From Casuarina equisetifolia (lineage: Eukaryota > Streptophyta > Magnoliopsida > Fagales > Casuarinaceae), in the NCBI GenBank assembly GCA_028551475.1, contig CM052357.1:14307931-14371930 (forward strand): a DNA stretch of 64,000 nucleotides, in the 5' to 3' direction. Shown here piece after piece: positions 12,040-23,987 of this stretch. A program made the translations under genes and the position numbers. Under the pieces are notes generated by a model that saw only the letters and a program-made list of their open reading frames with translations, had not been told where the DNA came from and searched no databases. Positions within the stretch are counted from its first letter, which is position 1, and every line of letters starts with the position of its first letter.

Positions 12040-12760
12040 AGGGATAATTAGAGCCAAGGTTTTGGCGAGTGAGCTATTCTAACAGATTTGCTCATCTCAT
12101 CAATTTGTTGTTTGATAGTATCACTATGTATTAAGAAGGAGATGGTTTTGCATGTTCATCTTCACTCATTCCACCATGGCAAGCTGCACATATGGTGCAA
12201 AATAATGAATTTGAGAAGATGAAGTTTGAATTCTAAAAGCTTAAGCTTTTACTTAAACAATGCTTTCCCCCATAAACAACCTAGATACTTTACTCCACTA
12301 CCACCACAAACAACACACCCACCATTCCAAACAACTCTGCCACCACACCAAGTATCCATACCACCCTTACAAATGTCCATTCCTCAATCATCACCCATTC
12401 AACCACTAACCTAACCTTTAAATATACCACAAAGGCTAGCACCACATACCTTATTACCAAAAATATCCACCATACCGACCTCAGATTGCATAACCACCTT
12501 ATGTGCCTCTAACATATCAACCACCGCAACCTCCACGTCAAAGACTTCCTTTGACCCTATGGCCAAATGATGATTGTAGCTTACATGTTGAGATCCCAGA
12601 ATTCAAAGGTACTCAAGACCTCAATGATTTTGTTGATTGGCTATGCCATATTGAAGGGGTGTTTGAATTCAAGAGGTATGATGATTAAAAGAATTTTGGG
12701 TAACTCCAAGATTGAAGAAACCTTTCCTCCAATCTATCCAATATGAGAAGTGGGTGAGCT
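12040..12760 (+). pseudogene. Ty3/gypsy gag fragment
   Basis: After the B LTR and its primer site comes a Pro/Gln-rich stretch (about 12230-12560), then VEIPEFKGTQDLNDFVDWLCHIEGVFEF at about 12590-12675. The second part is the start of the gypsy retrotransposon capsid domain (PEF-x-G...DWL...E-x-VFE). Stops and frameshifts break it, and nothing of the later gag, protease or pol follows before the LINE. It is the coding remnant of family B. Confidence 0.65.
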
Positions 12761-12869
12761 ATTGTTCATTGCTATCTCTAAGACCATGTTTGGCAGGGGT
12801 GCCGTAAGCAACAGGGCCTCAAACTATTTTTTTGATGAATGCTTCAAAGGGTTTAAATGGTAAGGGCAT

Positions 12870-13200
12870 GTGCAACAAGGACATGGGTAGCATGGATAGT
12901 AGTGCCTACATGTAGCTTACATGTAGCTCGCAAAAGTAGCCCAAGCACAGTGCATGCAAGCAACCTAAGTGCAACATGCACAACAACCTATATGCATGCA
13001 AACATGCATCCCATGTGAGATGCATAGTATGTGCATAGTGCATCCCTAATGCCTATGTGCAATGCTTAGCATAATTTTAGTGTGGACTTAATGCTTGCAC
13101 ACTATAAGCCATTTGCACATAGTAAGGACTTGGCACTTACGTGTGATGCATAATGAGGACATGTCTCTCACGTGCGAAGCATAGCAACAACATAGCAAGG
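12870..13200. repeat. TGCATG/GCATAG-rich low-complexity tract
   Basis: TGCAT, CATGC and GCATAG words recur every 10-20 bases across about 330 bp, without a fixed period. It is not coding on either strand. It may be a decayed minisatellite or the LTR interior of an unknown element; similar words occur near 54262-54300. Confidence 0.4.
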
Positions 13201-14059
13201 ACCTCCCAATAGGTGTTTAACATTTTGTCTCAAAGGGAAATTTAAGTACAAAGGAGTTGATTATAGGTATTCTTAAGTTGGAGCTAAAAATATAAACAAT
13301 TTTAAGAGAGAAGGAAAGTTCAGTTCATGAGACTCTAGACATGAAGGAGAGTAAAAGAAAGGTGGGACAATATCAAAAAATGCCTAAGTAGGAAAAGAAA
13401 AAAGAAGTACAACGAGATGCAAGAGATGCTTAAGATATAATTTCAAGAGATAAGGAAGGTACAAGGAACCTGGTTAAGGTGATTTTAAAGAAGAAATAGG
13501 AAAAAAATAATAATAAATAAAAGGTTTGACATACAAGGAGTCAAGTGCTTGAGGAAATGCTATAATGATAAGAGGAGGAGGGCAAGCGATGGAGACAACT
13601 TCTAATGGCCATGAGTGGATAGGAAAACAAACTTCCAAGGTAGATATGAAGCCATGAAGCAATCTTAAAATTGATCAACATAAGAAAGAGGAATAGTTGT
13701 AGGTTATAAAGACAAAGAATTTCAGAATTATTGAAGGGTTAAAGGTAAGGAAGATGGTTGTTCAAGATGGCACAACTCTAGTTAACATAAAATTGAAAAA
13801 TCAATTTGGGGTACTAATGGAGGAAGACTTGGATAATGAAGTGGATAAAATATTACGAAACATGGAGCATAAAGAAAAGGACAAGGAAGAAAATTGGAAA
13901 GAAACAAAGATGGGAAAAAGATAAGCTATAGTTTGGAAACTAGTTTAGATGACTCCACAATCTGCCTCATTGCAAATAATAGTGAAACAGATAGTAGGTC
14001 ACTTACCATGGATGAAAATATACCTTCTATCTCTCATGTCTTTTAGATGAATTGGATTT
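13201..14059. other. Purine-rich sequence upstream of the LINE endonuclease
   Basis: The plus strand is rich in A and G (AAGGA, GAAAGA words) and would encode Lys/Glu-rich peptides broken by many stops. It could be the ORF1/5' part of the LINE that follows, but no RNA-binding or zinc-knuckle motif is visible. Confidence 0.3.
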
Positions 14060-14159
14060 TCTTGAATAAGAATCCAAAAAGAATAAAATATCTTTAGTAG
14101 CTCCTTGGGAGCCAAAACTTCTAATGAATAGCTAAGCCAAATAGCTAAGAGGTTTGCCT

Positions 14160-14700
14160 TTCTCAATTTCCTACACTGTACATCCATGAAAGCACATTTG
14201 TCATTAGTTGCTTATGGTAATCAATGTATCCTAGTAGATGTGTAGATAAATGAGAAATAGTTCATAGTGACAATAGTATATGCTAGCATAGATCATATCA
14301 AAAGGCGCCACTATGGCATCACTTAGGGGGAATAGCAAGCAGACTGTGGATAATAAAAGGTGACTTTAATTCCATGGTTTTTCTACTTGGTAATGCCAAG
14401 TAGAGAATTCAGAAACTTTATCTATCAACAAGGACTAAATGATTACAACTTTTTAGGTTTTCCTTATACGTGGTGTAACAACATTTAGGATACAAGGTGT
14501 TTAAGTGAGAATGGATAAAATACTTTGTAATTTGGAGGCCCATGACTTTTCCTTTCTTAAAAGTGCAATATCTTACAAAAGTTGGGGTAAGATCATTCAC
14601 CATTGTTGTTACAATTGTAAGGGATGTTTAAGGGTGCTTGATCCTTTTATTTCTAGAAATAAAGGTTGGAAGCTACAACAACAAATAAGTTAATTGCAAG
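14160..14700 (+). pseudogene. LINE endonuclease (APE-type) remnant
   Basis: The translated fragments contain FIVTIVYAS near 14255, then RREFRNFIYQQGLNDYNFLG and FPYTWCNN (about 14400-14490) and MDKILCN-x-EAHDF (about 14508-14550). This is the usual plant LINE pattern of a beta strand ending in VYAS, the GL-D-x-x-F-x-G-x-x-YTW-x-N block, and the RLDR(A/I)LCN block. Stops such as that after WCNNI make it non-functional. Confidence 0.6.
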
Positions 14701-15259
14701 ATAGTAGATTAGTCACTCAATTGCTCTACCATGATTACAATGCACCTAAGAAGCACATAGGTTAAAAAGGCCTAGCATGAGTAGTAATGACAAAATAAAA
14801 GTAATAAGGAGTAGTAAATACAAGAAATTACATAGTAAATGCATGAAATGAACTTTAGTTACAAGAGGCATGGTTAGAAATGGTTTTCAAAGATCTTTAA
14901 ACAATACAAGAATAGTTGATTTAGAGCATGAGGGAAGATGAAAGTGGTTTAAGAGACAAAACTCATCTCAAATGGCCTTAGGAAGGGGACCAAAACTCAG
15001 GATACTTTCATGCGTACATTAAGGAAAGATTTAAACTTCCTAGTTTAACTTTTATCTACTAGATGGAACAAGGATGGATGATGTGGAGACTTGAGGACCC
15101 ATGGCTATAAATTTCTACAATGAGTTACTAACATCAAATAAGGCATAATATAATGACCATGCAATGGTGGATTTTCTCAATCATATTCCAAGTTTAGTAA
15201 TGGTGGAGAAAAATGACATGTTATGTAAAATCCTAACTTGGCAAAACAGTGCAACAAGC

Positions 15260-16480
15260 ATTTAAAAACCTTGATCTTGGTAGTGCACAAGGTCTAGATG
15301 GTTTCACAAGTCATTTTTTTAAGGTTGCCGAAAACATATTTATATGAGGTGATTGTTGATTTCTTTAAAGGGGGTTAGATTCCAAGTACAACTATAATAG
15401 TTTTAGCATTAATCCTTAAAGTTGCTCAACTAAGTATCTTTTTAGATATTAGACCGATTAGCTTGTGCACTTACAAATATAAGATCACAACAAACTTCTT
15501 AATGGTAGGCTAGGTACAATTCTTTCTCAAGTAATATCTTTGGAATAATATGGTTTTGTGAAGGACAGATCCATATAGAAAAACATCACTTTGGCTTAAG
15601 AGATGGTTCATGAGATTAACAAGATAATATTAGGGAGTAACATGGTTTTCAAAATGGACATGTCAAAAGCTTATGACATGTTGGAATGGTCCTTTTTATT
15701 GAAAGTTATGTAGAGATTTGGATTCTTAGAGGAATGCATCGATATAATGTATAACTAGTCTTCTATATAGATGTAGAACAAGAAGTTTGGTTTTTTCCAA
15801 TCTACAAAAAGGTTGCATTAGGGAGACCCTTTGTCACCAAGCCTATTCATACTTGTCCAAGAAGTTTTCTCTCAAAAGTTGAAACATCTAATGCAAGTTA
15901 GGGATATTAAAAGCTACAAAGCTACAAATTATTTTGGGTATGTCTCTCACTTATATTATATATGGATGATATGATAGTATTCCTGAATGGACAAAAATAG
16001 ATTTGTTGAGGGAATATGAACATCATGGTGGACATAAAGTAAACATGGCTAAATGTAACTTTTTATTGGCCAAGAAGGCACCACTTTATAGAAAAAATTA
16101 GATTAATCATTGGACAAGATTTTCTCTCGTAAAATTATTAAAGAAGCATCTACAAGTTTTGCTTTTCAAGGGAGGATCACAAAAGAGATATTTTGATGAG
16201 CTTATGGAAAAGATTACCAATTGAATCTCCAATTGGAAGAATCATTTTCTTCCATGGCGGGAAGATAATGCCAATTGATAGTGTTTTGTCTTCCATTCCT
16301 ATTGATTATTTGTCATTGACCAAAGCTTTGAAAGCAGTGTTACAAGAGGTAAAGAAGCATATATCCAAATTCTTATGGAGTCATATAGGGAAGCATAGAG
16401 CATTGGGTGGGTTAGGCTAAAACATGTTGCCATATAAAGGAAGGTGGTTTAGGAATAAATGATATGACCATGGTTATGGA
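15260..16480 (+). pseudogene. LINE reverse transcriptase remnant
   Basis: Recognisable RT blocks appear in order: SAQGLDGFTSHFFK (about 15275), the VFKMDMSKAYDMLEWSFL block with the first catalytic Asp (about 15640-15700), GDPLSPSLFILVQEVFS (about 15820-15870) and the YIWMDDMIVFLNG region near 15960, which has lost the canonical spacing. The thumb-like IPIDYLSL-x-KALKAVLQEV and FLWSHIGKHRALGG segment lies at 16290-16420. Stops and frameshifts separate the blocks. Confidence 0.75.
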
Positions 16481-17499
16481 AAGCCTTTTGTTAAAGATAG
16501 CTTAGGATTATGTCAATGGGGATTCCCTATGGGCACAATTCATGCAAAGGAAGTACAGAGATCCAATAAAAGTTTGTCACTAACCAAGAAATGTTCAAAC
16601 CTCACGTTGTTAAGAGCTATTAAAAGTCACATTCATTTTGTTTTGCATCATAACATGTAGGTGGTTCAAATTGAAGCTCAGTTTTTCTGGAAAAATAAAT
16701 GGATGGATGAGATTTTATGGCATCCATCTTGCAAAGACAACCAAAGGAGTATTCACAAGACCTTGGAAGATTTAGAGTTTCTAAGAGTCACTTTAACCTC
16801 AAAGAAATGAGAGCAAGCCTACGAAATAACCTCCACCAATGACCCTAATAGAATGGCCTTAAAGTTAACTTATAATGGAATGTTCTTTGCAGCACTTGTA
16901 TATGAAAACAAAAGATCACATGGTGAAAAGAAAGCCTAAAAGTAAGTTTATATGGAACAAGTATTTACCTCCCAAGATTGGTTTCTTCATATGGAGGGTG
17001 ATGTATAATGGATTTCCAATTAATGATAGAGTTCAAGGATGAGGCTTCTCTTTTGCCTCGAGATATGTTAACTTATTCTACACTGAATTGTGAGGCCATA
17101 TATCATCTCTTTTGTCAAGGAAAGTTGGTGACAAGTTTATAAAATGACTTCTGTCATATTTTGTAGGAGTTAATTAAACAAGACATAGTATTGAACTTGG
17201 TAGAAGATTGGTTTCAAAAGGCCAATGTTTACTCACAATGAGAAATGTTGCTGGCATTGATTGGTTCCTTAATTTTATGGCATATTTGGCTAGCCAAGAA
17301 CAATGTCATTTTCTCTCATCAAGGATATTTTTTTACTAGTGTTGATAAAAAGAGTGCTTTTGGAGGTTCATAATCTCATGACTTCTTTTCCAAGTAGTAC
17401 CTTCCCTTAGATGAAAGATTGCACAAGACTACATGAACTAAATATACCTACAGTCGTTCCACTCCTTTGTAAAGGTTGCATGGTACATTGGTTGTGCTT

Positions 17500-17990
17500 T
17501 TTTCCAAGTTCTCTAAAGTTAAACACAAATGTATCATGTATGGATGGAGCTTGTGTAGGAGGAAAAATGGTGCATGATTGGAGGAGAAGTGTTATTATGG
17601 CTTATGTATTAATCTAGAACAAGGAGTTAGTGCAAAATATGAGGTTTTAGCTTTATTGGTAGGTCTTAAACTATGTTGTTAGGAAGGTTTGGTTATATTA
17701 GAGATTGAAACTAATTCTCAATCCATGCTTCGATGTATTAAAGGGGATTTTTTAGCTTCTTGGAATTTAGAATATGAACTTCACCAGTGTTTGGTTTACT
17801 TATCTTCGAATGTCAAGATCTCTCATGTATTCTATGAAACCAATTTTCATGAAGATGATTTGGCTAACTTTGGTCATTAGATTCCAAGATTCCATGTCTT
17901 AACTACATTAGGATCACTACCAAGGATTTATAAGAAAATAGCCTAGGAGGATCAATTAGGCCTAGAGCATTAGAGGCCTCTTTGAGGTTC
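17500..17990 (+). pseudogene. LINE-type RNase H remnant
   Basis: The fragment starts LKLNTNVSCMDGACVGGKMVHDW (17513-17582), the (K/V)-x-N-x-D-G-x-x family start in which the first catalytic Asp has become Asn-Val. It continues with LEIETNSQSML (about 17698-17730) and ends with the FYETNFHEDDLANFGH motif (17829-17877; consensus R-x-x-N-x-x-AD-x-LA). This is the plant non-LTR type of RNase H, found at the end of LINE ORF2. Confidence 0.7.
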
Positions 17991-18160
17991 ATTGTAAGGT
18001 TTTATCTAGCATTTTTAATGTTTTATTTTTACCCAAAGTTTGGGATGATGTATTGAGAGGTTAGGTTCAATGTCTTACCCTATGTAATTTCTTACACAAG
18101 ATTTAAGTCTTTACTCAACTTTTGCTATTAATATCAATAACAAAGGTTTAATCCCTTTTT

Positions 18161-18348
18161 CATCTCCCTCTAGCAACTCCATTAGTTTTCCTTGATCCTA
18201 TTGCTTTTTCTCCAGATCACCCCTTAGTCACTTTAGCTTCCTTATGTTGGCTCAGATGCTCCCTTACCTGATGCTTCTAAGATAGATCTAGTGTATATGG
18301 CCTTTCCACCTTTGGTACTTAAGCCTAAGTACTTACATCAAAGAGTTG
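18161..18348 (+). other. Possible copia pol linker sequence
   Basis: A Pro/Leu/Ser-rich translation here resembles the non-conserved linker between integrase and reverse transcriptase of plant copia elements, and similar text resumes at 20654 after the C-like LTR. If so, the LTR pair at 18349-20653 is inserted in it. The evidence is weak. Confidence 0.25.
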
Positions 18349-20653
18349 TGATGTGGAGCACCGAAGCCCAAGTACTACTAGTTCTTATTGTTGGAAAAAA
18401 ATGTGTTTTGTTGTGACAAACTTTGGTTGCATATAATATATATAAATGTTTTTCATATGTTTATGTACAAAATTGAACGACAAGGAAGTAAAAGGTGTGT
18501 AAATTATAATACCAATCAATGATATTATAAAGTAGCTGAGTTCCTACATTCACTTATAATGCAACTGTATATATGCTTAAAAGAAATATTGTTATGCAAT
18601 AAATATTGAAGGAATGCTATTTGTATAATAGCAATAAATATTGAAGGAATGATATTGTTATGCAATAAACTTTAAAGAAAAAGTGATGCTGGAACTTGTA
18701 TTTTTGCAAGTCACTTGAAATCCATTTAAGGACTACTCAAAGCTCACTTAAAGCAAGCCAATTAAGGCTTGATTAAAAGATGATCTGAAGCTTACTTGAA
18801 GTAGGCCAATTATGACTTGCCTCAAGGCATTTGGAAGCTCAGCTTGCAAATGCATCTAAAAGCTTAACCCGCAAATACATTTAGAAGGCTAGCTCATGTT
18901 GCCTGAAAGCTTAATGGTCCCATTTCATTTAAGTGACCCGAGCAAGCTTAATAGGGTCATGATAGTTTCAACTAAAGCTTTAATCCCCCAAATGTTCAAG
19001 AAGCTCCACCTAACTCTGTCTCTCTCTAACTGAGCTACCGAATCTCCAACAAGAAGATTTGTGAAAAGATTAAAGTGTTAGAATGGCTCCTTGCAAGCTT
19101 TAATTGAAGGTTTCACTATTGATTGATGGAATACTTCTTTCTCTCTAATGGGAGGAAAGCTACAGAGATGATAGGTTTGATAAGAAACCCTAAAAAGTTA
19201 CTGTTATTCAAAAATGGTATATAAGTCCTTCATGATGATTGATTTGAGCTTTTTGATCATATACTTGTGAAATTGTGAAAAACATTGAAGTTCTATTCAT
19301 ATACTGCCATCATATTCAGTTTCAGTGATATTACCCAATTTAGGGTAATTTTTAGTGATACTTTTCAAAGATTGTTTCCTTATAATTACTTATACTTGTA
19401 TTCACTTATTTATGTGCTAATTAAACTCTACACATTATATGCACATAAATAGTGTTATAAATCCCTAAAACCCTAACTCGATGATATTTGGGGGTTTCAT
19501 GATTAGAAAGCTTAGATACTTGTTCAATCTTTTGAATAAGCTCTTTGATAGGCAATATCTCACACATTTCATATTATTTAGGGATTTGCTAGTTGTATAA
19601 AGGTTGTTTCAATCTCATCTTGTAATTAGTGACTTGTATAACTCCTTTAGGAGGAGTTGGAAAGTGTGGAGAATGTTTTCTCCTACTTTGTTAGTAGAAC
19701 AGAATCCAGCTAGTTGTGTTGGAGGAAGAAAAAGGTAGAAGTAGGCAAAAAGGGTTGAACCACCGTGGAAAATTGCTGTCTTTCTTTGTTGTTTATGATT
19801 GCTTTGAACTTGATTTAGTGCTTATCTCTTGGACTTGTTTGATTTGATTGTGTGAGTATTTAAATTAGGTCATTGTAGATATACATTCTTAGGAAACCAA
19901 TTCAAACCCCCCCCCCCTCGGCCTTTCTTGGTTAGCCATTATAACTTACACTTACATTAAAGAGTTGAGTCTATAATGTTCTCCAATATATCCAAGAAGC
20001 TTAAAGTTAAAGAGTATCTAAGAGATTCTTTAGGAATTTTTATTTGTTTAGGTTTCTTTAATTGTTGTTTAAGGTTTTCTTAAATTTTTAGGTTCCTTAA
20101 TTGACTAAGATTTCCTTATTTTTGTTTGTGATTTTTTTTAAATTGTCCATCCTTAATTGTTTAGGATTCATTTATTATTGTTTAGGGTTTTCTTAAATTG
20201 TTAGAGTTTATAATTGTCTACAATCCCCAATTTTTCTGGTTTACTTAGTTGTTTGGGAATGTTGATTTATTAGGATTTCCTTAGGGTTTAGTTCCTTTTC
20301 TAAAGGAAACGTCTTTTCAATTATAGGGGAAGAGCTTTGTTTTGAATGAAAGAGAAAAACCCATGTGGTTTGTTCAAGTTGTTTTTTTAATCCAATTTTT
20401 GCCAAAAAATTGTTGGTGAAACATCTCCTTGACTTATGGCATAGCCTTTTACATCTTGGAGTTGTTTCTTAGCATTTTACCTTTTATTTTTTTTTGTTCA
20501 CCCATATGTTACATCTTTAAAATTTCATTTTTCCCCTTTTCTTGCAACCCAAACATGTATTTTCTTACAAAAAACTCAAAAAGCTAGAAAAACTTGCTAC
20601 TATATATTATCCATAAACCGAGCTCACTCAAGCTCACCATCATATTAACATCA
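18349..20653 (+). repeat. C-like LTR, divergent, split by a D-like LTR
   Basis: The outer sequence starts TGATGTGGAGCACC and ends CATATTAACATCA. Between these the order of blocks follows family C (AAGAGTT near the start, CCAAGAAG, runs of TTAGGATT-type repeats, TTGCCAAAAAATTGTTGG, CTCACTCAAGCTCACCAT). Similarity to the true C copies is clearly lower than among them. Removing the inserted 1562-bp unit leaves about 740 bp, the right length for C. Flanking 5-mers AGTTG and ACCTT do not match. Confidence 0.65.
18389..19950 (+). repeat. D-like solo LTR inserted in the C-like LTR
   Basis: The 1562-bp unit starts TGTTGGAAAAAAATG, shares the AAGTAAAAGGTGTG and GAGTTCCTACATT blocks with the D LTRs, and ends TTAGCCATTATAACTTACA. 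It is bounded by CTTAT (18384-18388) and CTTAC (19951-19955), a near-perfect 5-bp duplication, and the C-like LTR continues on both sides. Near its right end is a 13-base C run, the same place where D LTRs have CAACCCCCCTTC. Confidence 0.75.
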
Positions 20654-20920
20654 ACCTTTACCATCTTCTAATAGTTTGGCTTCATCAACTCCATTAGTTA
20701 ATATGACTCACATGGTTCCTCCTAATAATTCCTAAGTCATTGTTCCTTACATAGCCCCTCTTACACTTCTTTGTCATTTAAGTTGCATGACACAACCTTC
20801 CACTTAGACTAAGGATTACATTTGTTCTCACCTATTACTGTCATGTAGTTTCTCAAGTACTCATTACCCTATTACTACCTATGTGCATTAGTCATATATC
20901 AAAGGAGTAGGAACCATTCT
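20654..20920 (+). pseudogene. Copia pol linker fragment
   Basis: The translation has TKDYICSHLL near 20807 and YPITTYVH near 20867. This resembles the variable segment of plant copia polyproteins just before RT (PP-x-x-x-x-DY-x-C..., YP(I/L)S-x-x-(V/L)). It is short, has stops, and lacks the conserved RT start. Confidence 0.4.
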
Positions 20921-21596
20921 CATATTTTAAGGTGACCGAGGATCCCCATTGGCAGTAGGCCATGAAGGTAAAGAATCATGCATGGATGTCTACTAAAAAC
21001 ACTTAGGAACCTTTGAAAGTCAATTGATCTTGTAAACCCGCTTGCTAAGTGTTTGATCAAGCATAATTTCAAATTGACAATGATTAGGTATGACATAAGG
21101 ATGAAAACCTGTATGGGAAATAAGAAGAAATAGGTTTTCATCAAATACATGTATAAATAGACATATATTGCTTTGGACCTATACATAAAGTGAATATAGA
21201 AAACCTTTTCCCATGTTTGCTTCTTCTCTTTACTTCTTACTTTGTGTAACTACTTTGTGTCTTTTTTTTTTCTATTTACAATTATAACAACATTTTCTCT
21301 TTATTAATTTTTTTTATTGTGGTAATTACAATCTTCCTAATAAATTATGAAGTGTTCTGTATAATAACTAATAAATTATGATGGAAAGTCATATTAATTT
21401 TTTAAAAATTGTGGAAAAGCTGTTTATTAATCAAAGCAATTCCCATTTATATGTAAACATACTTACTGCTTACTAAAAAATAAAAAAAAATTCCTATATA
21501 GGTTGAATTAATATTTTCCTTAGACCAAGAAGTAACAAATCATATGATACTGGCATTTTTATTTCTTATTTATTTAATAACTTGTTAAAATCTATT
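20921..21596. repeat. LTR-like family H block and unassigned left flank of Copia-1
   Basis: Bases 21140-21250 match the LTR-like fragment at 6170-6290, including TATAAATAGAC and GAATATAGAAAACC. The remainder to 21596 is AT-rich and unassigned. The last five bases, CTATT (21592-21596), are the left copy of the Copia-1 target duplication. Confidence 0.45.
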
Positions 21597-22292
21597 TGTT
21601 AGGTCCTAAGTCACCTATGAAGGGGGGTTGAATTAGGTGTCTCCTTTATTTTTCTTTTATAGACTGACTTTATCCTTTAGTTATCAGAGAAATAGAAGTT
21701 TACCTAACTAAACAAGTTATAATCACATAAATAGAGATACACACAATTTTTTAATGAATTAGACTCCTTAATTTAAGTCCTACTCCACCTTCTTTAGTAA
21801 AGCACTAAAGGGTCCTTTATCTTTTCAAAAGAGAAACAATTTCTCTTTGTGTTTATAAGCAGAACAACAATCCACGGATTACAAATCAGAACAATGAAAT
21901 CAAACAGTAAAGTACCTTAACTAGATGATCAATACAATATGAAGCTTATAACGGTGCTAAAAGGAAAAAACCCAAAGTTAGGTAAAACCCTAATCTTTAG
22001 ATTTTGAGATCGAAGCAAAATATAAACGATATAATCAAAATAATGACTTTGCTTTAATACAAAGCTTATAGAGATTAAAAAGCCTTCAGGAAGGTATATA
22101 AATAGTGTTTGAACTTCTTGAAGAACTTTTTCTTTTGATTCTTTCCACTCAGATGATGTTCTTCACATGGGTTTTCTTCCTTTTATAGAAGCCATCAACC
22201 ATTAACCTATCTTGTAAATTTCTTCCCGTTGGCTTAAATCTCATCAAGTCTTAATCTCTGGCAAAGTAGATGGCAAATCTACATATGGTTTC
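21597..22292 (-). repeat. Copia-1 3' LTR, distal piece
   Basis: It starts TGTTAGGTCCTAAGTC and matches 47292-47990 of the 5' LTR almost base for base in order. It ends at GTTTC (22288-22292), the left target duplication of D1; the 5' LTR shows the uninterrupted site (ATGATTTCTTCTTTTG near 47975). A TATAAATAG box on this strand's complement near 22098 may belong to the LTR promoter. Confidence 0.85.
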
Positions 22293-23925
22293 TATTGGAA
22301 AATAGGGTTTTGCTGTGACTAAAAATATTTTTGGTAAATATCAATTCTTAAAATATGTTTTTATATGTGCAAAAAGAAAAATTAGAGGAAGTAAAAGGTG
22401 TACAAATTATAATATTAATTAATGATATTATAAAGTAATCGGGTTCCTACATTTCTTCATAAAACATATTCTTAAAGTTCTTGTGACATATATTCAAATA
22501 TTCAAATATTTGAATATTTCTTTAAGAAATATACTATATTTGGATATATTTTATTTTAGGAATATGATACTTGGTTTAATGTAGTTGTAGGAACATGAAG
22601 GGCAATAACTTTATCTTGATATTAGTTCAAAGTCAATATATGTAATACACCAAAATATGAACTTTGTAAAAGATCATATTTTTGGATCGTGTTTACATAA
22701 TTAAACTTTGGACCCTGTTGATATTGGACCGTGTCTATCTACTGAATCTTTAATTACTAGACGGGACCTTTTGTTGCTGGACTGAGACTATGTGATGTGG
22801 CCTAAGCTCACGTTAGCTCGACCCTACTAAAGTCTCCTTGCTACAATGTCGTCTTGACCATTAGAGAAGTGCCCTTGCTACGATGTCGTCTTGACCATCA
22901 GAAAACTGCCTTTGCCACGACGTCGTCTCACTTAAAGAAACACATAAAAGGTCTCTATCTCTCAAGTTTGCCTTAGCCGCTTCACTAATCCTTGATGCCA
23001 TCTCTACTTCTCTTAAATGCTGAAACCTCAACGGGAGGATTCTGGAGAAGACAGGTTGTCAGAACGGTTAGATTCTGGCTCTGAAGGTCGATATGAGGTT
23101 GATTTGATGGATAGCCTACTATTCCTAATAGGAAAAAGGCTATGGTTTAGGTTTGATCTTAAAAGGCCCTAGATTTGCTTCCTATTTAAAGGAGATGTGT
23201 GCGTGAAGATCTATTTTTGATGATTTATATCTATTTGAAGCGTTCTCTTTGTGAAGAAAGTTTCTTAAGCTCACCTACTATTTGATTCGAGTTTGTTTAT
23301 CTCTCAATGACTCACAAAGGTTCGGTGATATTTAATTATCTACTTTGATCTTTGATTATATACTCAATCATAGCTTGTATAACATTATTTATACGCTGAT
23401 TTCACTTATAAACATTTACTACACATAACTTTTGAGGAAAATCCGAAACCCTAATTTCTTCAAATTGGGGATTTCATGTTAGGAGCTCTGCATCTTGATA
23501 TATAAATGCTTGAATAGCTCTTTTGATTAGCAATATCCCATAACCTAACATATTATTTGGGGATTTGCTACTGTATATGATCTTTTGGTCATAATTTGTA
23601 TTCGGACTTAAGAATTCCTTTAAGAAGGAATTATTCAGATTAGGGAGAACGTGTTCTCCTAATCTGGTTGAGTAAAGGTGACTTCAATTAGTTGGATTGA
23701 AGGATAAAAGGGTGCACGTAGGACTCTAAGATAGAGTGCCGAACCACCGTGGTAAATTGGGTGTTGATTCTCTTACTCTTCACTTGCTTAACAATTGTTT
23801 GTTTGACTTCTTATTATCATATAAATTGTTAAATTAATCGATTGAATTTTTTATATCATACAAAAGTATAGTTTTGGTACATTAACAATTCAACCCCCCT
23901 TCTTGTTAAGCCATAAAACCCAACA
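22293..23925 (+). repeat. D1 5' LTR
   Basis: The 1633-bp LTR starts TATTGGAAAATAGG (TG changed to TA) and ends AAACCCAACA. It contains a TATTTAAA box at 23183-23190, suited to be its promoter. It also holds an AT-rich palindrome region near 22490-22530 and about 2.5 copies of a 37-bp repeat at 22838-22930 (TTGCTACRATGTCGTC words). The stretch CAACCCCCCTTCTTGTTAAG lies just before the end, as in other plant copia LTRs. Confidence 0.9.
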
Positions 23926-23945
23926 ATTGGCATCTAGAGCTAGGT
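23926..23945 (+). other. D1 primer-binding site
   Basis: ATTGGCATCTAGAGCTAGG directly follows the LTR end. It resembles the initiator-Met tRNA complement used by plant copia elements (TGGTATCAGAGCC) with several changes. The D2 copy has nearly the same form (ATTGGCATATAGAGCCAAG), so the change is largely a family trait. Confidence 0.7.
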
Positions 23946-23987
23946 TCTTTGATTAAAAGGATTAACATCCTAAAGGAGATCCACATT

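Larger units (their letters stand above)
14060..18160 (+). mobile_element. Degenerate L1-type LINE (non-LTR retrotransposon)
   Basis: Plus-strand remnants occur in the correct order for a plant L1 ORF2: endonuclease-like (about 14160-14700), reverse transcriptase (about 15260-16480) and C-terminal RNase H (about 17500-17990). A T-rich, non-coding 3' part runs to about 18160. Every domain carries multiple stops and shifts, so it is long dead. No target duplication or poly-A tail could be fixed, and both limits are approximate. Confidence 0.75.

Noticed and set aside
12900..13200. Possible tandem satellite or CRISPR-like array
   Set aside because: Repeated words are short and irregularly spaced; no constant repeat and spacer lengths exist, and the genome is eukaryotic.
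19907..19920. Run of about 13 C as a possible G-quadruplex or assembly gap mark
   Set aside because: It falls at the place where D-family LTRs normally have CAACCCCCC, so it is a lengthened homopolymer in a known LTR position.
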